NCBI GenBank assembly: GCA_037974335.1
Contig: CM075729.1
Coordinates: forward strand, 99,802,932 to 99,866,931
Direction of reading: 5' to 3'
Source: Prionace glauca
Lineage: Eukaryota; Chordata; Chondrichthyes; Carcharhiniformes; Carcharhinidae
DNA length: 64,000 nt
Part shown: one piece after another, positions 12,069 to 21,675 of the stretch
Layout: the number at the start of each line of letters is the position of its first letter
Position numbering within the stretch: the first letter of the stretch is position 1
The notes under the pieces: model-generated
Databases searched by the model: none
The model's input: the letters and a program-made list of their open reading frames with translations, nothing else
Told to the model about the DNA's origin: nothing
Position numbers and translations under genes: made by a program

Positions 12069-13203
12069 CTTCGATAATGTGACTGAACACATTGACGAAG
12101 GAAGTGCCGTGGACGTAGTGTACATGGACTTCAGCAAGGCTTTTGATAAGGTCCCCCATGCAAGACTTCTTGAGAAGGTGAGAGGGCATGGGATCCAAGG
12201 GCCCTTGGCCTTGTGGATCCAGAACTGGCTTGCCTGCAGAAGGCAGAGAGTGGTTGTGGATGGGTCCTTTTCGGAATGGAGGTCAGTCACCAGTGGGGTG
12301 CCCCAGGGATCTGTTCTGGGACCCTTGTTGTTTGTCATTTTCATAAATGACCTGGATGAGGAAGTGGAGGGATGGGTTAGCAAGTTCGCTGATGACACGA
12401 AGGTCGGCGGTGTTGTGGATGGTCTGGAAGGATGTCAAAAGTTGCAGCAGGACATAGATAGGATGCAGGAATGGGCGGAGAAGTGGCAGATGGACTTCAA
12501 CGCGGATAAATGTGTAGTCGTCCATTTCGGCAGAACCAACAGGATGAACAAGTACACTATTAAGGGCAGGGGTCTTAGTAGCGTTGAAGAGCAGAAGGAT
12601 CTCGGGGTCCGGGTTCACAGGACTCTTAAATCGGCCTCGCAGGTGGAGGAGGTGGTCAAGAAGGCGTATGGTGTACTGGCCTTCATTAATCGAGGGATTG
12701 AGTTTAGGAGTCGGGAGGTAATGCTGCAACTTTACAGGACCCTCGTCAGGCCTCATTTGGAGTACTGTGCGCAGTTCTGGTCGCCTCACTATAGGAAAGA
12801 CGTAGAAGCTATTGAAAGGGTGCAGAGGAGATTTACAAGGATGTTGCCTGGACTGGGAGGCATGCCTTATGAAGATAGGTTGAGGGAGCTGGGACTCTTT
12901 TCCCTGGAGAGGCGAAGGTTGAGAGGCGACCTGATAGAAGTTTATAAAATGTTGAGAGGAATAGATAGGGTGGACTCTCAGAGGCTATTTCCCCGGGTTG
13001 AAATGGTCGCTACGAGAGGACACAGATTTAAGGTGCGGGGAGGGAAGTACAGAGGTGATGTTAGGGGTAAGTTTTTCACTCAGAGGGTGGTGAGTGATTG
13101 GAATCGGCTACCGTCGTCGGTGGTGGAGGCGAACTCGCTGGGGTCTTTTAAAAGACTTCTGGATGAGTATATGGGTTTTAATGGGATTGGGGGTTATAGA
13201 TAG
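12031..13203 (+). CDS. CR1 reverse-transcriptase fragment, 390-aa open frame with a satellite-derived start
   Basis: This frame encodes the catalytic palm, thumb and C-terminal region of CR1 ORF2. YMDFSKAFDKV (residues 31-41) holds the first catalytic aspartate, [14 protein letters not shown] (88-101) is the conserved RT block, and FADD (119-122) is the YxDD-type catalytic pair. The region after residue 200 has the CR1-typical LYRTLVRPHLEYC and FFTQRVVSDWNRLP stretches. The endonuclease and RT fingers are missing because of 5' truncation. The first 11 or so residues, including the ATG, are read from satellite monomers, so the start is accidental. It could not support retrotransposition alone and is probably not expressed as a protein. 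Confidence 0.75.
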   Translation: MQQARGNGTGRRFFDNVTEHIDEGSAVDVVYMDFSKAFDKVPHARLLEKVRGHGIQGPLALWIQNWLACRRQRVVVDGSFSEWRSVTSGVPQGSVLGPLLFVIFINDLDEEVEGWVSKFADDTKVGGVVDGLEGCQKLQQDIDRMQEWAEKWQMDFNADKCVVVHFGRTNRMNKYTIKGRGLSSVEEQKDLGVRVHRTLKSASQVEEVVKKAYGVLAFINRGIEFRSREVMLQLYRTLVRPHLEYCAQFWSPHYRKDVEAIERVQRRFTRMLPGLGGMPYEDRLRELGLFSLERRRLRGDLIEVYKMLRGIDRVDSQRLFPRVEMVATRGHRFKVRGGKYRGDVRGKFFTQRVVSDWNRLPSSVVEANSLGSFKRLLDEYMGFNGIGGYR

Positions 13204-13281
13204 GTCTATAGATTGGTGGGGTTGATGCGATCGGCGCAACTCGAGGGCCGAAGGGCCTGTTTGTGCTGTAATGTAAAAAAA
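12069..13281 (+). mobile_element. CR1-clade LINE, subfamily A, 5'-truncated
   Basis: The 3' part of a CR1 non-LTR retrotransposon, starting in the reverse-transcriptase domain and ending with the subfamily A 3' end (GGGCCGAAGGGCCTGTTTGT) and an A-rich tail. It lies in the right margin of the satellite and is flanked by the possible target-site duplication AAGGTT (12063-12068 and 13282-13287). The frame is open from the truncation point to the natural stop at 13201-13203, so this copy is young. A copy at 46010-46327 differs at only about four positions over some 295 compared bases. Confidence 0.93.
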
Positions 13282-13690
13282 AAGGTTAACTGCACCAGCT
13301 CACGGAGCAGTGAGAAGGGCTTAAAGAGCAGCATGTCAGGGGGCAGTGAGACTGGGAGAGGGTTAACTGCACCAGGTCAGGAGGCAGTGGAATTGGGAGA
13401 GGGTTAACTGCAATAGGTCAGGGGGTAGTGAGAGGGGATTAAAGTGCAGCAGGTCAGGGGCAGTGGGACTGGGAGAGGGTTAACTGAATTGGTCAAGAGG
13501 TAGTGAGAGGGGCTTAAATTGCAGCATGTCAGGGGCAGTGGGACTACAAGAATGTTAACTGCAGCTGGTCAAGGGGCAGTTGGAGGGGATTAAAGTGCAG
13601 CAGGTCAGGGGGCAGTTGGAGGAGGTTAAAGTATAGCAGGTCAGGGGGCAGTGGGACTGGGAATGGGTTAAAGTGCAGCAGTGGGGGAGG
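13282..13690 (+). repeat. Degenerate edge of the 41-bp satellite
   Basis: Diverged monomers continue beyond the CR1 insertion, still showing GCAGCAGGTCAGGGG and GTGGGACTGGGAGAGGGTTA blocks but with shortened units, an AACTGCACCAGGTCAGGAGG variant and GTGAGAGGGG spacers. Loss of regularity towards the border fits the usual picture of satellite edges escaping homogenisation by unequal exchange. Confidence 0.85.
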
Positions 13691-14965
13691 GGTGAGGGAG
13701 ATAAATAATGGAAGCAGTGGAGAGCAGTCCCACTCAGCTGGACATCAGTGGAGAGCAGTGTTGGAGGAGGATGGTGTGGTCGACATTACAAAGGCTTTGG
13801 AAATTGGAGCTCCTCTGATTCTGTGGCAGGAGAGGAAATCTGATGGGAGGGAGAATTCAAACATGGAGGCCTGAGAAAGATGGGACTAGATTTGGGGAGG
13901 TGACAACATGCTCAAAGACTTTGGAGAGAAAAGGGAGGATAGAAATTGGACGACCGTTTGCACAGATAGAGGGCAAGGGTTTTTTTTTAGGACAGAAGTG
14001 GTGACAGTGGATTTAAAGGAGAGAGGCACAACATCTAAAGAGAGATAACTGTGCACAGTATTGGTGGAGATGTGGACCGGAGAGGGGAAGTTCAGTCATC
14101 AACAGTTTATTGAGAATAGACTTGATGGAAAAGGAGGGGGGTCTCGTAGATAAGATGAACTCGGAGAGGAAATGAGGGGCGATGGGAGAGAAATCAGCGA
14201 AAGATGTGAGTTCAGTGCTCAGGCAGGGGGAGCACTAATGGAAGTTTGTTCAGGTGGGTTAATGGAAGAGAGGAAAGTGGAGAAGCAGCTGATGGGATTG
14301 TCTCAATCCCAGTGACACAGAAATCTATCAGCCACTCACACTGATTGTAGGATGTGAGGGTGGAGGGAATAGGTAGAGGCTCCAAGAAAACGGTTTACAG
14401 TGGAACTGGGTTATCAATTTATTTCATGAACAATTAGGAGTTTTAGCAACTGAGAGCACAGAATCTGGTGCTGTTCAAATCTGCATCTCTTGATCTTAAG
14501 GAAGTGAATGTAAAGTCTGTATCTGGGGAAAAGTGAGGTCAGGATGAGAGAGAGATAGTTTTATTGGGGACTTAGACATCTTAGGTGGAGGTGAGGGTGT
14601 GGGTGAGTAAATCAGTAACTGCAGAAATGTTGTGGTGAGTGGAAGCCCAAAGGCTGGGACCATTGGGATTTCGAGAATGCAATTGTTAGTGAATTGAGGA
14701 ATAGTTTATTCCAGGGATTGATACTCGAGGTGGAGCTGGATTGTGGGAGGGCGTATGGGTACTGAGTAATACATAGAAAAGATCAGAGATGGTCCCTTCT
14801 GTGATTGATATGATGAGAATGGTGAGAGCAGGTGAGGTAGTGAGGTGGCTGGGAACCTGGGCTGAAGAGGAAGAGATTAAGAGAAAAGAGGACAGTGAAC
14901 CAAGGTGAGAGAATGAGTGAGGGATGCAGGTTAAGATCACTGAAGATGAGAAATCGAGAGTGGCA
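13690..14965 (-). mobile_element. Degraded LINE (endonuclease plus RT), antisense
   Basis: On the minus strand around 13750-13800 the sequence reads like the RT block AFDTVDHTILL (here KAFVMSTTPS with shifts), followed by a stretch resembling the ...CPAEWDCSPLL part of vertebrate LINE RTs. Near 14920-14960 the minus strand gives FLIFSDLNLHPS, resembling the endonuclease GDFNLH block. Order and orientation agree with one antisense element covering about 1.3 kb. It is heavily decayed with many stops. It is not a CR1 of the kinds found elsewhere in the window; L2 or a related clade is possible. Confidence 0.55.
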
Positions 14966-15325
14966 CAGTGTTAGCACTGCTACCAAACAGCAGCATGGAC
15001 CCAGGTTTGATTCCAGCCTTGGAGCCTCCAAAGTATAAAGTTTTCACATTCTTCCTGCGAATTTCTTCCAGGTGATCCAATTTCCTTTCATAGTCCAAAG
15101 ATGTGCAGATTAGATGGATTGGCCATATTAAATTGTCCCTTCTTGTCCCAAGATGTGTCAGTTAGGAGATTGGTCATTCTATAATACATGGGGTTACTTA
15201 GACGGGGTGGGGGGCAGCGGGAGGCAGGAAGACATGGGTGGGATACTCTTTCAGAGGTCAGTGCAGGCGAAATGGACCAAATGGCCTCTTCGTGCACTGT
15301 AGGGATTCTATTGCTTAGTTCAGTG
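14966..15325 (+). mobile_element. HE1-type SINE, diverged
   Basis: tRNA-like head with GTGTTAGCACTGC and a B-box-like GGTTTGATTCC, then the HE1 body (TCCAAAGATGTGCAGATTAG, GGATTGGCCATATTAAATTG) and the tail GCACTGTAGGGATTCTATTG. Diverged from younger copies such as 39279-39629. Confidence 0.85.
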
Positions 15326-15504
15326 TAGAGCCTGGGGAATGAAAGCAGTGAATAACTCAAAGTACATTTTTACCATAGTTGGAAGAGCAGTGGAAAACAG
15401 ATTTATAATGAGGTGAGCGAGATGGAATAAAATGAGATCTCAAAGGAAGAGAAAGTGTCAGAAGGAGATGGGGTCAGCCCAAGGTGTGATACAGATACAG
15501 CCAG

Positions 15505-15790
15505 ACTGGGAGGGTTCATTGAGGGGAAAATAAGGATCACTGATTTATGATAGACGTGAGTAAAATGTTTTCTCTCAGAGAGTGATGAGTCTCTGGAGCT
15601 CTCTTCCTCAGGAGGCAGAATCTTTAAATATTTTAAGGCAGAGCTCGATATGTTCTTGATTAACAAAGGGGTGAAAGGTTCCTGGGTGTCAGCAGGAATA
15701 TAGTGTTGAGGTTCCAATCAGATCAGTCATGATCTTATTAAATGGCGGAAGAGGCTTGAGGAGCCAAATGGTGACTCTTGCTCTTAATTC
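15505..15790 (+). mobile_element. Old CR1 3'-end fragment
   Basis: AAAATGTTTTCTCTCAGAGA, GAGCTCTCTTCCTCAGGAGG and GATCAGTCATGATCTTATTA match the FFTxRVVxxWNxLP coding region and the 3' end of CR1, with many changes. The flanks 15326-15504 and 15791-16009 show nothing I can assign. Confidence 0.7.
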
Positions 15791-16009
15791 AGATGTTCCG
15801 AGGAAGGAGCCACTACAGATCCTCCTTTCTCCACAGGGGGCAGCAGAGGCTGTTCCTCTGCCCGGCTGACTGGAAGCAACCTGAATTTTCAGACTCTGCC
15901 CGGCAACAGATGATTCACACCAGATCTTTATTCTCATTGGTCTCAGGGCTGGATTGAGCAGCATTAACAGGGTGGGTGTGAGCTGCTCTCATCAATATGT
16001 CTCAAAATG

Positions 16010-16338
16010 GTGGCATGGTGGCACAGAGGTTAACACTAGCTCCAGGGTCCTGGGTTCGATTCCCGTCTTAGGTCTCTGTCTGTGTGGAGTTTGCACATTC
16101 TCCTGGTGTCTGCGTGGGTTTCCTCCGGGTGCTCCGGTTTCCTCCCACAGTCCAAAGATGTGCCGGTTCGGTTGATTGGCCATGTTAAAATTGCCCCTTG
16201 GTGTCCTGAGGTGTGTAGGTTAGAGGAATTGGTGGGTAAATATATAGGGATATGGGGTTGGGAATGGGTGGGATTGTGGTCAGTGCAGACTCAATGGGCC
16301 AAATAGCCTCTTTCTGCACTGTCGGGTTTCTATGAAAT
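16010..16338 (+). mobile_element. HE1-type SINE
   Basis: Near full length. Head GGTGGCACAGAGGTTAACAC with B box GGTTCGATTCC, body TGTGTGGAGTTTGCACATTC, CCACAGTCCAAAGATGTGCC and GATTGGCCATGTTAAAATTG, tail TTTCTGCACTGTCGGGTTTC. The next 290 bases (16339-16631) hold only a short GA run (16488-16506) and no recognisable gene. Confidence 0.92.
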
Positions 16339-16631
16339 AATCCCCTGAGTGTGTCAGGGTGGGTGTGAGCTGTTCACACTGTGGGGGAGACAGAGGGAGC
16401 ATCAATGTGTCCAGAGATAAACCCTGGAATCTGTCTGGATTGGGGGGAATCTGTAATGTTTGAAAGGACAGAGAATATAAAATCAGGAGAGAGAGAGAGA
16501 GAGAGAAGAAATGTGAAGGAGGTAGAGAGTGAGTGACTGAGAAAGGATCTGAAGATAAAGTTAGTTGGGAATGTAAGGACACAAAGAAGCTGTAAGAAGT
16601 TATAGACAGGGTATATAGGTGAGAGGGCAAT

Positions 16632-17047
16632 ATGTAAAAAGAATTTGTATTCCTATAGTGCAGCCCTCAGTAATGTTTTACAGCCAATCAAGTACTTTTG
16701 ATCAATGTTGTAATATAGTGAACATAGCAAACAATGTGTACATAGCAAGCGGCCAAAAACAGCAATGTGATAATGACCAGATAGGCTTACAATTTTCTTC
16801 TTTTTGTGATGTTTGAGGGATAAATATTCACCAGGACACCAGGGGGAATTGCCCTGATTGTCTTTGAATAGCATCATGGAATATTTACCTGAGACAGCAC
16901 CTTAGTTTAGCATCTTCAGGACAGCCTCTTCAACACTGCAGCGCTCCCTTAGCACTGCACTAGAGCATCAACCCTGATTTCTGTGCTCAAATCCTGAACC
17001 CAGAATCTTCTGATTTGGAGGTGTGAGTGCTACCAACCAAGCTATAC
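16632..17047 (-). mobile_element. tRNA-headed SINE of a second type, antisense
   Basis: The minus strand begins with a tRNA-like head (TAGCTTGGTTGGTAGCACTC, then a B-box-like region near 17000). It continues through a long conserved body with ATTTATCCCTCAAACATCAC and CTGGTCATTATCACATTGCT and ends in GTACTTGATTGGCTGTAAAA. I recall this pattern as a widespread elasmobranch SINE, possibly of the Deu-domain group; the family name is uncertain. 17048-17726 is AT-rich with no recognisable gene. Confidence 0.65.
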
Positions 17048-17726
17048 CTATTGAAAAAGAGTGACACTCGGAGATTGATGTGGGAAAATGTCAGGTTATT
17101 CATTAGCGGGAGAATTAGAAAATCCAAATCTATTTTTAAATGTGAATATTTGGGCAGATTTGAGCTTTCAGATTCAATGACACATTAAAATCACTAAAAA
17201 GAATAGTTATTCTCTGTAAAATAACAGGTGAATCACATCACCAGTGCTGGTGTGGTGTTGAGTGAAATACATTTACTGTAAGGAAGCCTTCAATGAATAG
17301 GGGCAAAATGATGTTGGACATGGAACATAAGAAAGCGATTGTTTTTGGGAGATGTGTGAATTTGTAATTTACACAGTAGGGAAATTATTGTATTCCTTTA
17401 AGACCTATCATCTCTAGGCAGAATGTTAAAGAGGTAAACGACAGTGGGATTATGAATGTTGAATGAGAAGAAGCAAATTATTATCAAATTACATTGATAA
17501 CTTGCACATCTCTCTGGCCCTGTGTTAAAGATTGTCTTAAAAGATACAGGGGAGACTGAATGAGAATTCATTGAGTAAGGGTGTTAGTGAAAAATCTGAT
17601 ATTTGTTAAAAGAGAGCACCATGGTGGTCAGTAGTAATTCTTCCATCGATAGGAGACTTCAATGTAACCATATCGATGGACCTCAAAAGTATGGAATAAT
17701 GAAAAACAAAATTCTGCTTCTTTTTA

Positions 17727-18080
17727 GAACTAGAACCCTAGAACCCTACAGTGCAGAAACAGGCCCTTCGGCCCATCGAGTCTGCACCGAACACAATCCC
17801 ACCCAGACCCTATCCCCATATCCCTACATATTTTACCTGCTAATCCCTCTAACCTACACATCCCAGGATACTAAGGGGCAATTTTAGCATAGCCAATGAA
17901 CCTAACCCGCACATCTTTGGACTGTGGGAGGAAACCGGAGCACCCGGAGAAAACCCACGCAGACACGAGGAGAATGTGCAAACTCCACACAGACAGTGAC
18001 CCGAGCCGGGAATCGAACCCAGGACCCTGGAGCTGTGAAGCAGCAGTGCTAACCACTGTGCTACCGTGCCGCCATAGTGT
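17727..18080 (-). mobile_element. HE1-type SINE, antisense, near full length
   Basis: Antisense copy running from the tail complement (AACCCTACAGTGCAGAAACA) to the tRNA-like head complement (GCAGTGCTAACCACTGTGCT, ACCGTGCCGCC). Sequence is close to the family consensus, so it is relatively young. With the sense copy at 18275-18536 it forms an inverted pair. Confidence 0.93.
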
Positions 18081-18274
18081 CGACATAGTGACCAGATTTA
18101 GTCTATTAACCATCATTTTTAGTAGAGACAAAATTATAATTATCGATAAAATAATGGAAAGATGGATGGGAACGGAGCTGGGAATATCAGCTACCTTCCA
18201 AATGGCCAATGGAGAAAAAGTTGCCATTGATGAATTGAGGAGCAGGTGTGAAAATGTGAATATTGTAGCAACAC

Positions 18275-18536
18275 TGCCTGTGTGGAGTTTGCACATTCTC
18301 CTTGTGTCTGTGTGGGTTTTCTCCGGGTGCTCCGGTTTCCTCCCACAGTCCAAAGATGTGCGGGTTAGGTTCATTGGCTATGCTAAAATTGCCCCTTAGT
18401 GTCCTGGGATGTGTAGGTTAGAGGGATTAGCAGGTAAATGTGTAGGGATATGGGGATAAGGTCTGGGTGGGATTGTGTTCGGTGCAGACTCGATGGGCCG
18501 AAGGGCCTGTTTCTGCACTGTAGGGTTCTATGTTCA
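18275..18536 (+). mobile_element. HE1-type SINE, 5'-truncated
   Basis: Sense copy lacking the tRNA-like head. It starts at CTGTGTGGAGTTTGCACATT, runs through TCCTCCCACAGTCCAAAGAT and ends TGCACTGTAGGGTTCTATGT. Highly similar to the complement of 17727-18080. The stretch 18537-18935 shows no assignable feature. Confidence 0.92.
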
Positions 18537-18935
18537 ATGCACACAGCAGCAGAAAGTCCTTTTAACAATGGGATATGTGAGAGAAATCTAACTGATTAAA
18601 TGGACTGAAATAATTGAGCTAACTACCTGAATTGTAAATTGACAATGGCTCTTGCACGGGCAGTTCAGTAAATCATTCTGTCCAAACGTTTGGGATCTAC
18701 CCCCGCTATCAGTTGGTTTGTGCCAAGAATCCAAAGATACCTTCAATAATATGAGATCATCCTCCAGCTTTGGAGAGGATGCAAACCGTTCATTCCATTT
18801 TTATAGAATATTTGAATGCCATGCATGCAGGGAGGAAAGCGTTCATTAAGGCTGAATTTAAACAAAATCAGAAGAGAGCTTTCAGAATCTAATCAGACCA
18901 TCAGAAATGAATTTTAAGTCTGTTGACATGATATA

Positions 18936-19171
18936 TTATGTGGAGGTGCTATTTTCACTGGACTGGTAATCCAGAGACCCAGGATACTGCTCTGGGAACT
19001 CGGGTTTGAATCTCACCACAGCAGATGGTAAAATCGGAATTCAGTAAAAACCTGGAATTAAAAGTCTGGCAATTACCACGAAGCCATTGTCAATTGTCGT
19101 AAAAACACATCTGATTCTTTAATGCCCCTTAAGGAAGGAAATCTGTTGTCCTTACCTGGTCTGGCCTACAT
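18936..19171 (+). mobile_element. tRNA-derived SINE (second sense family), 5' part
   Basis: Head CACTGGACTGGTAATCCAGA with B-box-like GGGTTTGAATCTC, then AAAAACACATCTGATTC and GGAAATCTGTTGTCCTTACC, the conserved middle of a SINE seen again at 52978-53272. It stops at CTACAT (19166-19171) where a Penelope-like sequence is inserted, and resumes at 20247. Confidence 0.8.
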
Positions 19172-20246
19172 CTACATGTCTCCAAGGCAGCCTTCACAAC
19201 ACACAACGCAGAATTGCCGAGCAAAATCTGATAGCCAAGTTCTGCACACATGAGGACGGCTTCAACCGGGATCGTGGGTTCATGTCACATTCTGTAATCC
19301 CCGCGACTTGCTGGGGCTTGCAAAATCTCACTAACTGTCCTGTCTGGAGACAATACACATAAGAACATAAGAAATAGGAGCAAGAATAGGCCAACTCTTG
19401 CTCAACAGGCTCAACGAGCCTGCCCCGCCATTCAATAAGATCATGGCTGATCTGTCGTGGCTCAGTTCCACATTCCCACCCTCTCCCCATAACCCTTAAT
19501 CCCCTCTCTTATCAAAAACCCATCAACCCGCGTCTTAAAAATATTTAGCGAGGCAGCCTCCACCACTTCAACGGGCAGAGAATTCCAAAGATTCACCACC
19601 CTTTGAGTGAAGAAGTTCCTCCTCATCTCCGTTCTAAACCGCCCCCCCTTTTATCTTGAGGCTGTGCCCCCTAGTCCTACTATCCTTTCTGAGCGAGAAG
19701 AGTCTCTCCACCTCTATCCTATCCATCCCATTCATCATCTTATACGTCTCAATGAGATCTCCCCTCATTCTTCTAAACTCTAACGAGTACAAGCCTAATT
19801 TATTCAGCCTCTCCTCATAGCTCAACCCCCTCAACTCCGGTATCAGCCTAGTAAACCTCCTCTGCACTCCCTCCAAGGCCAAAATATCTTTGCGCAGGTG
19901 CGGCGCCCAAAACTGCACACAGTACTCCAGCTGCGGCCTCACCAATGCCCTATACAGCTGCAGCAAGACCTCCCTACTTTTATATTCAATCCCCCTCGCG
20001 ATGAAGGCCAGCGTTTGTCCCTTTAAGACTTGATCACCTGTAAAGACTCGCATTCCAACCATTATCTTGTAAATTGAGTTTGTGTCTTTACATGCCCTGT
20101 TTGTGAACAGAACTCCCACTCAGCTGATGAAGGGGCAGTGCTCCCAAAGCTTGTGCTGCTAAATAAACCTGTTGGACTTTAACCTGGTGTTGTGAGACAT
20201 CTTACTGTGCTTACCCCAGTCCAACACTGGCATCGCCACATCATGG
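19172..20246 (+). mobile_element. Penelope-like element 3' fragment, interrupted by CR1
   Basis: Left part (19172-19360) has the diverged GIY-YIG-like coding end (GATAGCCAAGTTCTGCACAC, GAGGACGGCTTCAACCGGGA) also seen at 55649-56240. Right part (about 20016-20246) has the 3' UTR with CTGATGA (20124-20130), a hairpin GGGGC-AGT-GCTCC, the AAATAAACCTGTTGGACTTT segment and the terminal CATCGCCACATCATGG. It is flanked by CTACAT at 19166-19171 and 20247-20252. A CR1 copy splits it. Confidence 0.7.
19361..20015 (-). mobile_element. CR1 LINE subfamily B 3' end, antisense
   Basis: Begins with the complement of the CR1 tail (AAGAACATAAGAAATAGGAG). The minus strand then encodes the CR1 ORF2 C-terminus: LQLYRALVRPQLEYC, FWAPHLRKDIL, GLSYEERLNKLGLYS, MRGDLIETYKMMNG. 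5'-truncated within the coding region, with a shift near the GGHSLKIKGG segment. Inserted into the Penelope-like sequence. Confidence 0.9.
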
Positions 20247-20325
20247 CTACATGTGACTCCACAGAAATGTGGTTGACTCTTAAATGCCCCCAATTAGGGA
20301 TAGACAATAAATATCGGCATTGTCA
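20247..20325 (+). mobile_element. tRNA-derived SINE (second sense family), 3' part
   Basis: Resumes as CTACATGTGACTCCACAGAA, then GTGGTTGACTCTTAAATGCC and AATTAGGGATAGACAATAAA, the 3' end of the SINE begun at 18936. The join across the insertion is exact apart from the duplicated CTACAT. Confidence 0.8.
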
Positions 20326-20334
20326 GCAATACCT

Positions 20335-20685
20335 GGCATGATGGCAAAGTGGTTAGCACTGCTGCCTCACAGCGCCAAGCTTCCAAGTTCAATTCCAGTC
20401 TCTTGTCACTGTGTGGAGTTTGCACATTCTCCCCATGTCTGTGTGAGATTCCTCCAGGTGCTCTGATTTCCTCCGATACTCCAAAGGTGTGCAGGTTAGG
20501 TGCATTGCCCGTGCTAAATTGCTCCTTAGTGTCCAAAGATGTGTCGGGTAGGGGGATTAGGAGGGTAAATAGACGGGGTAACGGTGATATGACCTGGGTA
20601 AAGATGCTGAATTAGTGCAGACTCAGTGGGTTGAATAGCCTTCAACTGCACTGTAGGGATTCTTTGATTCTATGACAAACATCCC
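20335..20685 (+). mobile_element. HE1-type SINE
   Basis: Head GGCATGATGGCAAAGTGGTT, GCTGCCTCACAGCGCC, body TGTGTGGAGTTTGCACATTC and GTGCATTGCCCGTGCTAAAT, tail CACTGTAGGGATTCTTTGAT. 20686-21004 shows no gene I can support. Confidence 0.9.
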
Positions 20686-21004
20686 ATAAATGAATAAAAT
20701 AACAGAGCAGAAAGGATGGAGCGGCCTAGGAAAAGTCAGTGACACTATTGGGAAATGATAACCTCAAAACATGGTAACCAAACTGTTACAGTACATTCCA
20801 CACAGCTTACGGACAGAGGTCACACATGGACAGCTCCTGAAGAGGCTGGAAAGTGAAAATGCAGCTCGTCCTTCACACATGCCCACAATGGAGCTGTACA
20901 AAGAACAGATTGTGGCAGATACCGGGCTAACTGGGAGTACACCATGTGATAGTGAAGATCAGCAAAGGAACATTTATCACAAAGGACAACGAGTGAAAGT
21001 TTAA

Positions 21005-21060
21005 AGTGTATTTATTAGTGTCACAAGTAGGTTTATATTAACACTGTGTGGACAGTGAAA
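21005..21060 (-). mobile_element. Small SINE 3' fragment, antisense
   Basis: GTGTATTTATTAGTGTCACA and GTAGGTTTATATTAACACTG match the end of the longer SINE variant seen at 57563-57862. The following 600 bases to 21675 hold nothing recognisable apart from one G-rich patch near 21370. Confidence 0.5.
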
Positions 21061-21675
21061 GAATGGCTTTAATAATAATTTAACAAGAATAATGGCGTTA
21101 GTGGCTCTAGAATGGCTATTCTGGCTGAGAGCTAAGATTGCTGGGATTTTTGGTCAATTGATAGATTAAACCCAGCTTCAGGTCATAAAGAGCCTTTGGA
21201 CTGCGATCTGTGATCGGAAGCTTTCTGTTTTAGTCAGATCAGGGAAGTTGTTTGCATTGATTCAGGCATTGCATCTCTGATTTATGGCTGTTATCTATGG
21301 AGCAGGCAGTTTGGACTAAGTGTAATGGTGTTGTTCAAAATTGCAGTTTAAAAATCCCTGAAGGAAGTGGGGGCGGGGTGGGGGAGGTGGAATTGCAAGT
21401 GTCACTAAGTAGTTCCTGGTGAATTCATGCAATAAAAGTGGGATAGAGAAAGAAAAAGTTATTGGACAAAGTCCATAGAACAAAGACTTATTGACTTATT
21501 GTTTCATGTGATCAGAATCCAGAGTCAATACACAAAGGTATATTCTTTGACAGGTGTCAACAGTTTGGAGTCTGATGGTTTTCCAGTAGAAATGACTTCC
21601 ACAAGGGATAGTCACATTGTGATGAACTCATCTTGTAGGCACTGGTACTAAAATTCTAGTAAAAACTGTGTAGAT

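Noticed and set aside
16010-16090. Functional tRNA genes at HE1 heads
   Set aside because: A- and B-box-like pieces are present but there is no full cloverleaf, and each is followed by the SINE body; the same holds for the other HE1 copies.
17896-18399. 167-aa frames on both strands
   Set aside because: They translate the inverted HE1 SINE pair and spacer; the shared peptide is SINE sequence.
20124-20160. Complete hammerhead ribozyme
   Set aside because: The core and central stem fit, but stems I and III and a cleavage triplet could not be found; kept only as a hammerhead-like observation.
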